64,000 nt of DNA from Candidatus Altimarinota bacterium. Its GTDB lineage: Bacteria > Patescibacteriota > Gracilibacteria > BD1-5 > UBA6164. The translations under genes and the position numbers were made by a program. A model generated the notes under the pieces. The model searched no databases. It was not told the DNA's origin and was given only the letters and a program-made list of their open reading frames with translations. This document shows, piece after piece, positions 25,167 through 35,505 of the stretch (the stretch's first letter is position 1; every line of letters begins with the position of its first letter). The stretch lies in assembly GCA_028696815.1 (NCBI GenBank), contig JAQVGG010000002.1, positions 1-64,000 on the forward strand. Direction: 5' to 3'.

Positions 25167-25240
25167 GGTACCGGTCTCTATTACTTGAAAGTTAAATAAA
25201 AAATTAAAATTATTGCTTTCTAAAACTAGAGACCGGTACC
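25167..25240. repeat. 14-bp perfect inverted repeat with 46-nt loop
   Basis: GGTACCGGTCTCTA at 25167-25180 is exactly inverted at 25227-25240. It lies between metK and rseP and has no T-run, so it is not a typical terminator. The decamer CCGGTCTCTA recurs in the terminator hairpin at 34716-34749. Confidence 0.8.
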
Positions 25241-25274
25241 TAATTTTACATTTTACACCTTATATTCTATACTT

Positions 25275-26543
25275 ATGATCTTCCTTTGAATAATCGTTGC
25301 AATAATTATATTTTCAATTGTGATACTAGTCCACGAATGGGGACACTTTGCTTCTGCTAGAAAGTTTTGAGTAAAAGTTGAAGAGTTTTGACTTGGTATA
25401 CCACCACGTGCTAAAAAACTTTTTACTGATAAAAAATGAACATTGTTTAGTTTAAATCGGCTACCACTTTGAGGTTTTGTGAGATTGTATGGAGAAAATC
25501 CACAACTCTTGCAAGATAAAAACTCAAAAGAAGCTTTGTTTAACAAACCAGCTTGGCAGCAAAGTATTATCATACTTGCCTGAGTATTTATGAACTTTGT
25601 GCTAGCTATTTTTATATTTTCACTACTATTTTTCTTTTGAGTAAAACCAGTATGAGTTAACACAGTCATCCCTACTGAAGTTGAATCAAAACTTATACCT
25701 ACTTACGAACAAGCTTTAGAAAGTTGAATTTTAATAAAGTGAGAGTGAGTAGCTTTGTATCCAATAGAGGATTCTATTGCAAAAAATGCTTGAATTAATG
25801 AAGGAGATATACTTACTCATGTAATAGTTAATAATGAGCAATTAACAATTAATAGTCCTAATGAAGTAATAGATTTAGTTTGAAAACATGCTTGAGAAGA
25901 GATTGAGTTAATATTAAATACCTCATCCCAACCTTCTCCTTTGGAGGAGAAGGAGCAAGAACAATCTTCTTCCCCCTCTCCTAACAAAGGAGAGGGGTTA
26001 GGGGTGAGGTCTGTCAAAGTAACTCCATCTTCTGATTGAAAGATTTGAGCTTACTTGTGAGATAATATAAAGATAAATGAAAATTTTGAATACAATTATT
26101 CTATTTTTGAGTCTATAAAGTACTGAACAACTGAGACTTATAGTCAAATAGTCCTAACATTTAAATGAATCTGATTATTAGGAAAAAAGATATTTAATCC
26201 TGATACTCCAGAGCAAAGAGAAGAAGCTATTAGTCAAGTAAGCTGACCAATTTGAATAGTTGATTTTATAAGTAATTCTGTTGAAGCTTGATTTAAGTTT
26301 ATACTTATAATCTGAGCTATCATAAGCATAAATCTTTGAGTTTTTAACCTACTTCCAATACCAGCTCTTGATTGATGAAGATTTGTCTTTATAACTCTAA
26401 ACTGATTAATTCATAAGACATTTTGATTTAAATTTATTTCTGAAAAATCTGAAAATATAATTCACTTATTATTTTTTATTCTTTTAATTGCATTAAGTTT
26501 AATCATATGATACAATGATGTTATTAAAATTATTAGTAGATAA
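25275..26543 (+). CDS. rseP: site-2 membrane protease RseP, PDZ domain carrying an in-frame double repeat
   Basis: This intramembrane zinc metalloprotease cleaves membrane-bound regulators or signal peptides. HEWGH near residue 20 gives the zinc ligands and NLLPIPALDGGR near 365 gives the second catalytic block. A PDZ domain lies between them (about 150-235), with the usual GINEGDILTHV turn. In the PDZ domain the coding sequence at 25921-26010 consists of two GC-rich palindromic units in inverted arrangement. It reads SSQPSPLEEKEQEQ, then [14 protein letters not shown], and the PDZ strand resumes at VKVTPSS. The protein is 422 residues, and all catalytic motifs remain, so the insertion seems tolerated. 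Downstream is an HD protein 5 nt away, so the two are co-transcribed. Confidence 0.93.
25921..26010 (+). mobile_element. MITE-like pair of inverted family-I units inside rseP
   Basis: The left unit (25921-25962) matches the left flank of the DUF559 insertion in recG, including the trailing AGGAGCAAGAACA. The right unit (25971-26010) matches the right flank of the same insertion, CTCTCC..AAAGGAGAGGGG followed by TAGGGGTGAGGT. The units are in opposite orientation and only 8 nt apart. This is the structure expected if the endonuclease cargo had been deleted from a recG-type element, or if the element moves as a short non-autonomous form. The whole insert is in frame. Confidence 0.75.
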
Positions 26544-26548
26544 AAAAT

Positions 26549-27181
26549 ATGCAAGAAGACATTTTACATAAAGCAAAAAAATACGTAAATACCCTGTTAT
26601 CTCCGCTTGAACATCATTATTATCATCAATATTGACATGCTATTGAAGTGATGCAAAGAGCTATGTATTTAGGGGAAAAAGAATGATTAAGTAAAGAAGA
26701 AATTGAGATGCTATGAATTGCATGAATTTTTCATGATACATGATTTATCATACAGTATGATGACAATGAGCCTATTTGAGCTAAAATTGCAAAAAATTTT
26801 TTAAGAGCATCACTTTATCCTGAAGACAAAATCAAGATAGTAGAAGAGTTGATTTTGGCTACTGACCCAGAATATAAAAATCCTAAAAACATAATGGAGG
26901 AAGTTATTAAAGACTCTGATTTGGATAATTTATGAAGAGAAGATTTTTTCCAAAAAACAAATAACTTGAAAAAGGAGTTAGAAAACATCAAAAATATAAA
27001 AATAAGAGATCCTGATTGGCATCATTCGGCTCTTGATTTCTTATATGAACACAATTTTTACACAAATACTCAAGAACAAGAAAGGTTTATTAAAAAAGAA
27101 GAAAATAAAAAAATGCTTGAAAGTATGATAAATGAGCTTGATGAGATGGAAAAAAATGAAAAAGTTAAAATAGAGTTGTAA
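26549..27181 (+). CDS. HD-domain phosphohydrolase
   Basis: The 210-residue protein has the HD-superfamily metal site: H in YHHQYGHAIEV near residue 29, the HD pair in GIFHDTGF near 63, and a late aspartate in VIKDSDLDNLGRED. HD proteins of this size cleave phosphate esters of nucleotides, but the substrate cannot be read from the sequence. The C terminus is a charged helix (MINELDEMEKNEK). It is 5 nt downstream of rseP, suggesting one operon, and is followed by a long hairpin. Confidence 0.85.
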
Positions 27182-27209
27182 AATATAGGTACTAGGTTTT
27201 TGGTTTAAG

Positions 27210-27252
27210 TATATAAAAAGCATATTTATTAAAAATAAATATGCTTTTTATA
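27210..27252 (+). terminator. terminator after the HD phosphohydrolase gene
   Basis: The long stem ATAAAAAGCATATTTA / TAAATATGCTTTTTAT ends in a T-rich stretch. Confidence 0.85.
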
Positions 27253-27308
27253 TTTCTACTAAACTTAAAATCCGTACTTGCATTTTTTTTCTTTTTATCT
27301 AAAATCCT

Positions 27309-27340
27309 ATAGTCTACAACCTATAACCTGCAACCTATAA
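27309..27340. repeat. short-period CTACAACC/CTATAACC repeat before tgt
   Basis: The words CTACAACCTATAACCTGCAACCTATA (positions 27313-27338; core unit (A/T)CAACCTAT) repeat about three times with single-base changes and end 2 nt before the tgt ATG. A related stretch precedes the ribF-like gene. Confidence 0.6.
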
Positions 27341-28504
27341 ATGTTTGAATTTAAACTAGAAAATACTGACTCTAACGCTAGAGCTTGAGAGTTTTTTACT
27401 GCTCATGGGAGTTTTAAAACTCCTGTTTTTATGCCTGTATGAACAAAAGCAAGTGTAAAAGCTATAACAAAAGAAGATTTAGATAATATGTGAGCTGAAA
27501 TCATATTAAATAATACATATCACCTATATTTAAGACCATGAGATGAAATAGTAAAAGATTTTTGATGAGTTCACGAGTTTCAAAATTATCACAAACCAAT
27601 ACTTACAGATTCAGGATGATTTCAAGTATTTTCATTGTGACAAACTGCTTGAAACTGATACAAAAGTAGTGAAAGTCTTGTAAAAATTACTGAAGATTGA
27701 GTACATTTTAGAAGCTTTATAGATGGTTCAAAACATTATTTTACTGCTGAAAATGTGATGGATATACAATCAAATCTTTGAGCTGATATCATAATGGCAT
27801 TTGATGAATGTGCACCTTGAGATAGTACAAAAATATATGCAAAAGCTGCTATGGATAGAACTCATAGATGGGCAGTTAGATGTGTAGAAAGATGGAAAGA
27901 AAATGAAAAGAAAAGAGCAGAGGCTTGATTGTATCCTCAAGCACTATTCCCTATTGTGCAATGAGTTATATATGATGATTTAAGAAAAGAGTCAGCAGAG
28001 TTTATAGGAAATCTTGATACACCTTGAGTTGCAATATGATGATTGTCAGTTGGTGAATCCAAAGAAGATATGTACAGAATACTTGATATAATGAAGGATA
28101 CGCTACCAGAAAACAAACCAAGATACCTAATGTGAGTATGAACTCCAGAAGACTTGATAGAGTGAATATATAGATGAATAGATATGTTTGATTGCGTTTT
28201 ACCTACTCGTCTTGGTAGACACTGAGTTGCGTTTAGCAGCACTTGAAATATAAAAATCAAAAATGAGCAATGGAAAACATCAAAAGAGCTATTAGACACT
28301 GACTGTGATTGTAAAACATGTAAAAATTACACAAGATGATATCTTCGTCATCTTATAACTGAAAACGAGATACTTTGAATGCACTTACTAAGTTATCATA
28401 ATCTTTATTTTCTTGTAAATCTAGCTAAAAAAGCAAGAGTTGCTATTCTGGAAAACAGATTTGAAGAGTTTAGAGAAAAGTTTTGGGAAAAATATAAGGT
28501 TTAA
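27341..28504 (+). CDS. tgt: tRNA-guanine transglycosylase
   Basis: Tgt swaps G34 of GUN anticodons for preQ1 or queuine. The 387-residue protein has ARAGEFFTAHG, LTDSGGFQVFSLG with the catalytic aspartate near residue 90, [40 protein letters not shown] with the nucleophile region, and the zinc site [17 protein letters not shown]. All are complete. Under the standard code the gene would break into many pieces. No queuosine biosynthesis gene is in view, so the base is probably salvaged. A short tandem repeat abuts the start. Confidence 0.96.
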
Positions 28505-28522
28505 TTTTTAATCAAAATAAAA

Positions 28523-29098
28523 ATGTTTACTTGAATTATAAGCTCAAAAGCAAAAATATTATCAATAGATAACTGAACTTTCACGATTGAAAATACTTTT
28601 TGAAGGAATATGGAGATATGAGAAAGCATAGCTCATGACTGAGCTTGTATGACTATTGAAAAAGCGGATAAAGAAAAATATAGCTTTTTTGCTATGAAAG
28701 AGAGTCTTAAAAAAACCAATTTTTGAGAGAAAAAACCTTGAGATTATTTCAATGTAGAAGAAAGCTTGAGATTATGAGACAAGATGGGATGACATTTTGT
28801 TACTGGACATGTTGATACAACTTGAAAAGTAGAAAAAATAGACTTTATAAGTGATGGTTCATTGATTTTGTATATTAATTTTGATAAACTATACAAAAAC
28901 AATATAATCGACAAATGAAGCATAACAATCAATTGAGTAAGTCTTACAATAGTTGATAATTGAGATGATTTTTTATCTGTAAGTCTTATTCCTCTAACTC
29001 AAGAAATAACAAATCTTTGAGAATTAAAAGTTTGAGACGCTGTAAATCTTGAATTTGATATGCTTGGTAAATATGTTCAAAAAATAACTAAAAATTAA
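28523..29098 (+). CDS. ribE: riboflavin synthase alpha subunit
   Basis: This enzyme dismutates two 6,7-dimethyl-8-ribityllumazine molecules to riboflavin. The 191-residue protein starts MFTGIISSKAKI and shows the duplicated lumazine-binding fold: first half with GESIAHDGACMTIEK and GGHFVTGHVDTTGKV, second half with KGSITINGVSLTIV and FDMLGKYVQ. Length is slightly below the usual 200-215. It begins the ribE-ribH-ribF-like run, 18 nt after tgt. Confidence 0.94.
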
Positions 29099-29121
29099 TT
29101 TTAATATTTAAAAACAAAAAA

Positions 29122-29577
29122 ATGTCTGATTATAAAACTCCTCTAAAAGATATAAACAAAATAGATAAAAATATAAAAATAGTTTTTATAACTTCAGAAT
29201 TTAACAGAGATTATACTTCTAGATTGGAAGCTTTAAACGAACACTTTTTAAAAGAAAACTGATTTTCAAATATTGAAAGATACAATGTACCTGGAGCATT
29301 TGAAATACCTGCTTTCACAAAAAAAATAATTGAGATTAAAAAACCTGACTTAATTATATGTTTATGAGTAGTTGTTAGATGAGAAACTACTCACTATGAT
29401 ATGGTTGCTTGAGAATCAGCTAGAGGTATTATGAATATAAGTATTGAAAGTAAAACAGCAATGATTAATTGAATACTAACTTGTGAAAATTTCGAACAAG
29501 TAGAAGCTAGAGTAAATTATTCAGCAGCAGTTAGTTGATTAAATTTACTTAGTGAATTAGTAAAAATAAGAGGATAA
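29122..29577 (+). CDS. ribH: 6,7-dimethyl-8-ribityllumazine synthase
   Basis: RibH condenses 5-amino-6-ribitylaminouracil with dihydroxybutanone phosphate. The 151-residue protein contains ITSEFNRDYTSRL, the GAFEIPAF substrate loop, CLGVVVRGETTHYDMV with the catalytic histidine, and GILTCENFEQVEAR. This is the standard short lumazine synthase that forms pentamers or 60-mers. It sits 23 nt after ribE. The genes that make its substrates (ribA, ribB, ribD) are not in the window. Confidence 0.95.
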
Positions 29578-29587
29578 TTTTTCACTA

Positions 29588-29621
29588 TTGTCACCTACTA
29601 CCTGTCGCCTACAACCTAAAA
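29588..29621. repeat. short-period CACCTACTACCTGTCGCCTACAACC-like repeat
   Basis: A run of CCTAC(T/A)A-type words lies between ribH and the ribF-like gene and resembles the repeat just before tgt. It may be a decayed short tandem repeat. It ends 11 nt before the next ATG. Confidence 0.55.
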
Positions 29622-29632
29622 TCTATTTATAA

Positions 29633-30388
29633 ATGTATCAAATAATTAAATGAACTGTTATTAGATGAAAAACTCTTTGAAGCAAGATTTGATTTCCTAC
29701 AGCTAATATAGACCTTGATAATAAAGACATAGAAGATGGGACATACAAACTAAACTTAATAATTGATGGAAATATATATGCTTGAGCATGAGTTTATCTA
29801 AAAGAAAAATGACTTTTTGAAGCTCATTTTTTTGGTTTTGCAAGTGATATTTATTGAAAAGAGATAGAAATAGTACTTTTGTATAAGATAAGAGAAAATA
29901 AGAAGTTTGATTCTCTAGAAGAATTAAAAAATCAGATACAAAAAGATGTAGATTTTGCAAAAAGCAACACTGATTATATAGTCACTTTTGGAACTTTTGA
30001 TATAGTTCACCCAGGACATGAATTTTATCTAAATAATGCGAAGAAGTATTGAGACAAGCTGATAACTATAATAGCAAGAGATGGAAATGTAGAAAAACTA
30101 AAAAATACTACTCCTCTTCATGATGAACTAACTAGACTTGAAAATATAAAGAAACTATGAGTTTCAGATATAGTTTTACTTTGAGATTTAGATGATCCTT
30201 TAAAAGTAATCAAACAGTACAAGCCAAAAGTGGTATGTCTTTGATATGATCAAGTAGGTTTTATTGAGCTACTTAATAAATACATTAAAGAAAACAATCT
30301 TGAAACTCACATCATCAGACTATCTCCTTACAAAGAAAATATCTATAAATCATCTATTTTAAAACAAAAAAGAGACTTAAAAAAATAA
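29633..30388 (+). CDS. riboflavin kinase / FAD-synthetase-like nucleotidyltransferase fusion, reversed domain order
   Basis: The 251-residue protein should convert riboflavin to FMN and then FAD. The N-terminal ~115 residues are a bacterial flavokinase domain: GTVIRGKTLGSKIGFPTANI with the PTAN motif, YAGAGVYLKEKG and FEAHFFGFASDIYGKEIEI. The C-terminal ~135 residues are a Rossmann nucleotidyltransferase with TFGTFDIVHPGHEFYL (HxGH) and ARDGNV, closer to archaeal RibL or glycerol-3-phosphate cytidylyltransferases than to bacterial RibF. Canonical RibF has the nucleotidyltransferase first and the kinase last, so both order and type differ here. The ribE-ribH context supports a flavin role. The exact nucleotidyl substrate is inferred. 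Confidence 0.82.
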
Positions 30389-30398
30389 GCCTCTTTTT
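30366..30398 (+). terminator. terminator of the riboflavin gene run
   Basis: The stem AAAAAGAG / CTCTTTTT, with inner CTTA / TAAG pairing, overlaps the stop codon. Confidence 0.65.
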
Positions 30399-30490
30399 AT
30401 ATATTAAACGATAAAAAAATATATTTGAAATCTTTTTAAAATTAATTATAATTCTTTTTCCAATTAAAATTTAGATTGATATAAATTATT

Positions 30491-31237
30491 ATGAATAGAA
30501 GTATTGCAGATAAACATAATTACCCTCAATATTCTGTAGAAACTCTTTTAAGCACTATTTTTGAAATAGAAGATAGTTTTTTTATAAGTGAAAAAGAAAA
30601 ATCAATAATAACAAGAAATTTCAAAAATGCATTTAAGTTTGCAAAAGAAAGACATAAAGGACAAACTCGTAACTCATGAGAAGATTATATAGAGCATTTA
30701 AAAAGAAGTTTACATATTGTATTTAAAGAATTAAGACAATGTATTCCTGAAGACTATATTTCTCAACTTATTTGTGCTATTATACTTCATGATGTAATAG
30801 AAGACACTGAAGCAACAAGGGAGGATATTGAATCTATATTTGAAGATAAGCAATTATGAAAAGATGTCGCAACTATTGTTGAATATGTAAGTAAAAAACC
30901 ATTAGCAGATTTTGCAAGTAAAAAAGAGAGAGATGAAGAATATCATGCTAGGCTTAAAGAATTAACAAAGTTGGATTGAGACTGACATGAAAACATTTTA
31001 AAAATATTAGCTCTATTATTAAAAGCTTGAGATAATATAGATAACCTTAGAACTCTACATAGTTTAAGTCCAGATAAAATTAGAGAAACTATAGAAAGAA
31101 CAAATGCAAATATACTTACACTTTTTTCTATGAGTTATCATGATAACATAATATGAGTTTTAGTCGAGACTATTCATGAAGCTAATAGAGTATTAGAAGA
31201 AAAAGAAGCTAAACTTTTACAAAAATGCTGAACTTAA
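30491..31237 (+). CDS. SpoT-like HD hydrolase (small alarmone hydrolase type)
   Basis: The 248-residue protein matches the HD half of RelA/SpoT proteins: AKERHKGQTRNSGEDYIEHLKRSLHIV, AIILHDVIEDTEATRED with the HD pair near residue 98, and a late KAGDNIDNLRT that supplies the last metal ligand. These motifs are those of (p)ppGpp pyrophosphohydrolases. There is no synthetase, TGS or ACT domain, so it would be a stand-alone hydrolase. The KPLADFAS stretch resembles the family's K-P segment. Regulation by other alarmone enzymes cannot be seen from this window. A perfect terminator overlaps the stop. Confidence 0.85.
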
Positions 31238-31253
31238 GTTCAGCATTTTTATT
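31221..31253. terminator. bidirectional terminator after the SpoT-like gene
   Basis: The perfect palindrome AAAAATGCTGAACTTAAGTT / CAGCATTTTT overlaps the stop codons of two convergent genes. Confidence 0.92.
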
Positions 31254-34200
31254 ATCTTATCTCAAAAAGTACTCTTGCTCAGTGTGGTGCAAATTTTGAT
31301 ACTTCATAAACTTGTTTTTCTTCAGTATCAAGCTCATCTTTTTTAGATATTAAAGTATCTTTTATCTCATTTAGATACGAGTACTTATTTTTTAAAACTT
31401 CTCATGAGTTAATTGTGTTTATAATTGATTGATAACAATATATTTGTTTATTTTGTCTTCAAATAGTCTCTCAATCTTCTGTATAGCTTTCAAAATTAAC
31501 TCCTGCAAGAATCATATATTCTTTTAAATCTTCATCTGTTTTATCAGATAAATTATATTTTTCTAACGCATACTTTAAACATATACTATCAGTTTCTACT
31601 AAAGTTAATCTTTCAGAAGTAAACGTTTTAAGTAGATTTTCATATCTCCTTGTTAGATCATGTCTTGGATCTTGATCTATTGTAGCAGCATTTAAATCCA
31701 CAAGTAAATAACTTAATCAAATTTTTTTCATTTTATCTACTGTCTTATCTACATTTTCACTATTGATATACTTATCAAAACTTACTATCAATGCATCCTC
31801 ATATAGTCTTTTATTATTATCAACTATAAAATATCTTAAAAACGTTCAGATTCTATATACGCCTTCACTATTCTTATATTCTAAAGATGGTTTTAATATT
31901 CCGTTGTATATAGCTAGTTTAGACTCTCTAGCTTTTTGCTTTAGTAGGTTTAATTTATTTTGATCAAACTTAGCTAATACATCTTTTGAAAATATCTTTT
32001 CAAAAGATCATGCTTCAATTATTTTTAAGATTTCACTTACTGCATAGATATCTCAAGTATAGTTTTGAATTATATTTTTTAAATTATCATCATTTAGTTT
32101 TGATAATATAAACTCTTCTCTTTTATCCTTAGCTATATTTAGAGTAAAAAGCATTTTTAAATAATCATGGTGGTATCCAAATACAAGTTCTTCTTTTGTA
32201 TATTGAGAAGATTTATAATACGGATATTGTGCATTTTTCAAATTATTAAATGCATGTGGTACTACTGAAGCTAAAAACCAAACTCAAAAAATAATAAGTA
32301 TAATACCCGCTCAGAAAAATTTAGCATTTAGCTCTTTTGTATCTTTTTCATCATTATATCAAGTCATATAATGCAGAGATATACCTATCATAATCAAAAA
32401 TCCAAAATACATCATGATACCATACCATACAACTCAAAATGCTGATATAGCCCATAGAAATACATAAAATGATGTAAATACTAAGTTTATCCTAAAAAGC
32501 GTCATCAATTTACTGTGTTTCAGTAAAAATAGTAAATATGACGTAATAGCTATAAATATTCATAAAAGTACCAAGTATCAAAAAGGTAAAGTTATACTAG
32601 ACATAAGTCATGTAAGGTACTCTTTAGTAACAGGTATCAAAAATAATAAAATTTCTAATACCAAAAAAGTAACTACTGCTAAACTATAGTACTCTTTTCT
32701 AAAAGGTAAAAATATAAGTATAGCTGGAAGTAAAGCTAAAAATAGAAATCATATATTTGTAAATTCACCTCCTTGATTTAATTGAAGTGTTAGATTCCAT
32801 GGAAGTTTTACATAATTATTTATTCCCTCTTCATATCAAAAATATCTTCAAAAATCTTCATTTGTTGTTTGTCATACATCTGACATCTTTCAAAACGAAT
32901 AATTATTATCGATTTCTTTTTTCTCTTCAGGAGTGTATATTTTTTCATAATCAACTACAAATCTTTCAGCACTACCATTTAATATTTTAGAAATAGATAT
33001 ATCTCATCATGATTCGTATATATTTTTTGCTATCCACGGAGACATAGCTACAAAAACTCAAAGTAAAAACACACCTAATCTTATTAAAAGTTTTTTAAAC
33101 TCTCATATAGTATTTCTTTTTACTCAAATTGATAAAAATACAGCTCATATTATAAATGATATAATAGAAAAAGAGTTTATTAAAACTGTATTATCCACTG
33201 GATAAACTACATTCATGTATTTCCATAATCCAAATTTTGTAAATACAGCAAAAAATACTCAAAGATATCATATAAAACCAAATCATCCAGTTTTTATATA
33301 AAATAAAGCTCATATAATTGCTGATATAAGTAAAAGAGATGTAAATTTGATTGTAAAAGCAAGTCATGCCAATATTCAAATTAAAAACAATATCTTTAAT
33401 AATATAGTGCTTTTTTCTTTATCTTCTATACCTATTTTTTCTTTTAGTTTTGATATAATACTTTGTTTTTTCTCAAACAGCTCAGTAAAAAATGTTTTAT
33501 AAAGTACATAAAGAGCTATAAGACTTATAAAAAATAATCAAGCATCTAGTTTCATATCTTTTGCTTGTTGAAAAATAATCATTGGCAGAGATATAAAAAG
33601 AGTTGCAAGAAGTAAAGGTATATTAATCAGAGTTTTTCTTTCTGATTTGATTAAGTCTGATAATACTAAAATAATTAATATAAAACTAAGTATTCATCAT
33701 AAATTATTTAAGAAAAAAGCTTGATTTGGTTCTCAAATCATATAACCAATACCTGTAAAAACTTGCCAAGCATACATTCATCATAAACCAAAAATTTGTC
33801 ATGCATAAGCCATCTGTCTTGGATAGTTCATATATACTCATAAATCATCCCAACCAATAGGCATAGGTCTAACAATACTTATAAGATTTATAGATATGAT
33901 AAGAGTTGCTACTATAAATAAAAACTCTGTTGATAGTAGTTTAAGCGCTATATTTTTAATCAAACTATCAGATTTTAGATCATGATTTGTATATGTAATT
34001 CTATAATCCAAAAATCATCTCCAAACTTCTTTTAATTCTCTAAATGAAAATATTCCAAAAAGTATAATTAAAGCAGATACTGTAAATAAATTATAAAATC
34101 AGAAAATTCACAATACAGTTAATAAAGTTAAAAAAGAAAAAAATCAAAGACCAAGAGAAAATAAAAATGTATAAATTCAGTTTTTATCTTCTTCTATATG

Positions 34201-34608
34201 GAAACTGTATTTATCTCTATCTATTCAAGCTAAGTTTATAAGCTTTTTTCAAAAAGACACATTTAAAAAAACTATGATTATAGGAATTATGCTATATCAA
34301 ATTATTTTGAAAAACAAAGTTAAACCATATCAAAGTGAAAAACCATTATATGAGAAAAAAAGTGTTGAAAGTATAAAAAGATGAAGCAAAAAAAATCATA
34401 AGATTCAGACTAAACTAAACTTAACTTTATCACCTCCAAAACTTATTTGATAGTATTTATATATTGAGTAGATAACTAGCATAATTACAGCATAGCTCAT
34501 ATAACCATCAAAGTTTTCTACATGTCATAAAGATGGCATATAGTAGATAAATATCACAACAAATGAAAATACTATTAAAGCTAAAACTTTTAATAAATAA
34601 TTTACCAT
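31252..34608 (-). CDS. very large polytopic membrane protein, GT-C-like
   Basis: The 1118-residue protein has an N-terminal region with about 20 predicted membrane helices spread over ~830 residues and a C-terminal helical soluble part of about 280 residues (YKSSQYTKEELVFGYHH onward). An acidic loop after an early helix (MPIGWDDLGVYMNYP) resembles the catalytic first loop of GT-C glycosyltransferases, which use lipid-linked sugars. A second loop of about 80 residues (YESGGDISISKILNGS onward) faces the same side. No exact family is recognised. It neighbours a polysaccharide locus, so a role in glycan assembly or protein glycosylation is plausible but inferred. Confidence 0.7.
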
Positions 34609-34710
34609 GGTAATATTAGTAAAGAAATATATTTAAAAACGCAAAAGAGTTTATAAGTATATGAAAAAATGTAAAGCAGTTTTTAACATAAAAATAGAAT
34701 CTCAAAAATA

Positions 34711-34749
34711 TAAAAAGAGACTGGTCTTAGTAAATAAAGACCGGTCTCT
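34711..34749 (-). terminator. terminator of the YgjV-family gene
   Basis: The stem AGAGAC(T/C)GGTCTT / AAGACCGGTCTCT has a 8-nt loop. On the minus strand it ends in TTTTT, which fits termination of the gene ending at 34767. It shares CCGGTCTCTA with the inverted repeat at 25167-25240. Confidence 0.75.
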
Positions 34750-34766
34750 AAAAGTTTGTAAGTTTT

Positions 34767-35336
34767 TTATCCTAGCTCTGAAGCAGCTTTTTTAGTATCT
34801 TTATAAGTTCAAATTAATCAAGCTACAAGTAAACTCAAATCAGTCATTACTCATCCGATACTTCCAAATGCTAAGTTGTAAATAAGCCATGCGAGTACCA
34901 CAAGTAAAAATCATAATTTCATCTTTACTCATCTAACCATAAATACTAGATAAGTTGAAAATATGGCAGAAAACGTAGGAAGTAGTGAAAAATAATTAAG
35001 CTCTCATATAGTTAGAGTTAAAAAATCTATATTTAAGAATGTATATAGTCATATGATACTATAAGCAAATATAAACTTCCACATCCATGACTTTTGTCTT
35101 TCCCATTTAAGAGATGCTAGATTTTTAAATATATCAAAAAAGTTTATATAAGAAGCAACTAGTGCACCTATAGCAAAAAAGTGTATTCACCATACTAGTG
35201 AAGCGATTGCAGTAACGATTATAAATTTCTTATCTTTACAGAATAAAAAATTATAAATAGAGATTAGAAAAGCTATTATTCAAATAGTTTGACCAAAAGG
35301 ATTTTCTAAAAAAAGTTTTCAAATATTTTCAAGCAT
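34767..35336 (-). CDS. YgjV-family inner-membrane protein
   Basis: The 189-residue protein has five to six membrane helices, with FGQTIGIIAFLISIYNFL near the N terminus, LVWGIHFFAIGALVASYIN and a C-terminal WLIYNLAFGSIGGVMTDL. This order matches the Imp-YgjV family of small bacterial membrane proteins, whose function is not established. It is isolated between the large membrane protein and the flippase, and is transcribed away from the latter. Confidence 0.7.
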
Positions 35337-35505
35337 AAATTATTTTATATTTTAAAATGTTAATTCAATCATAAGAAAATAATTTAAAAATCAATTTTGT
35401 TTTAAGTTTTTTAACACTAAAATATTATTTACATTGATAAATATAAATATTGATTAAAATATCTTTAATCTCTTTACTTCTCTCTTTTTACTTTTCTTCT
35501 TGTAT

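Noticed and set aside
25253-25669. 138-aa frame on the minus strand within rseP
   Set aside because: It lies antisense to a well-supported protease gene, matches nothing and reads through no conserved motif; it is a shadow frame.
27937-28299. 120-aa minus-strand frame within tgt
   Set aside because: The plus-strand tgt reading carries all family motifs; the antisense frame is incidental.
29708-29960. Frameshifted or split riboflavin kinase gene
   Set aside because: Reading TGA as Gly joins all pieces into one continuous fusion protein.
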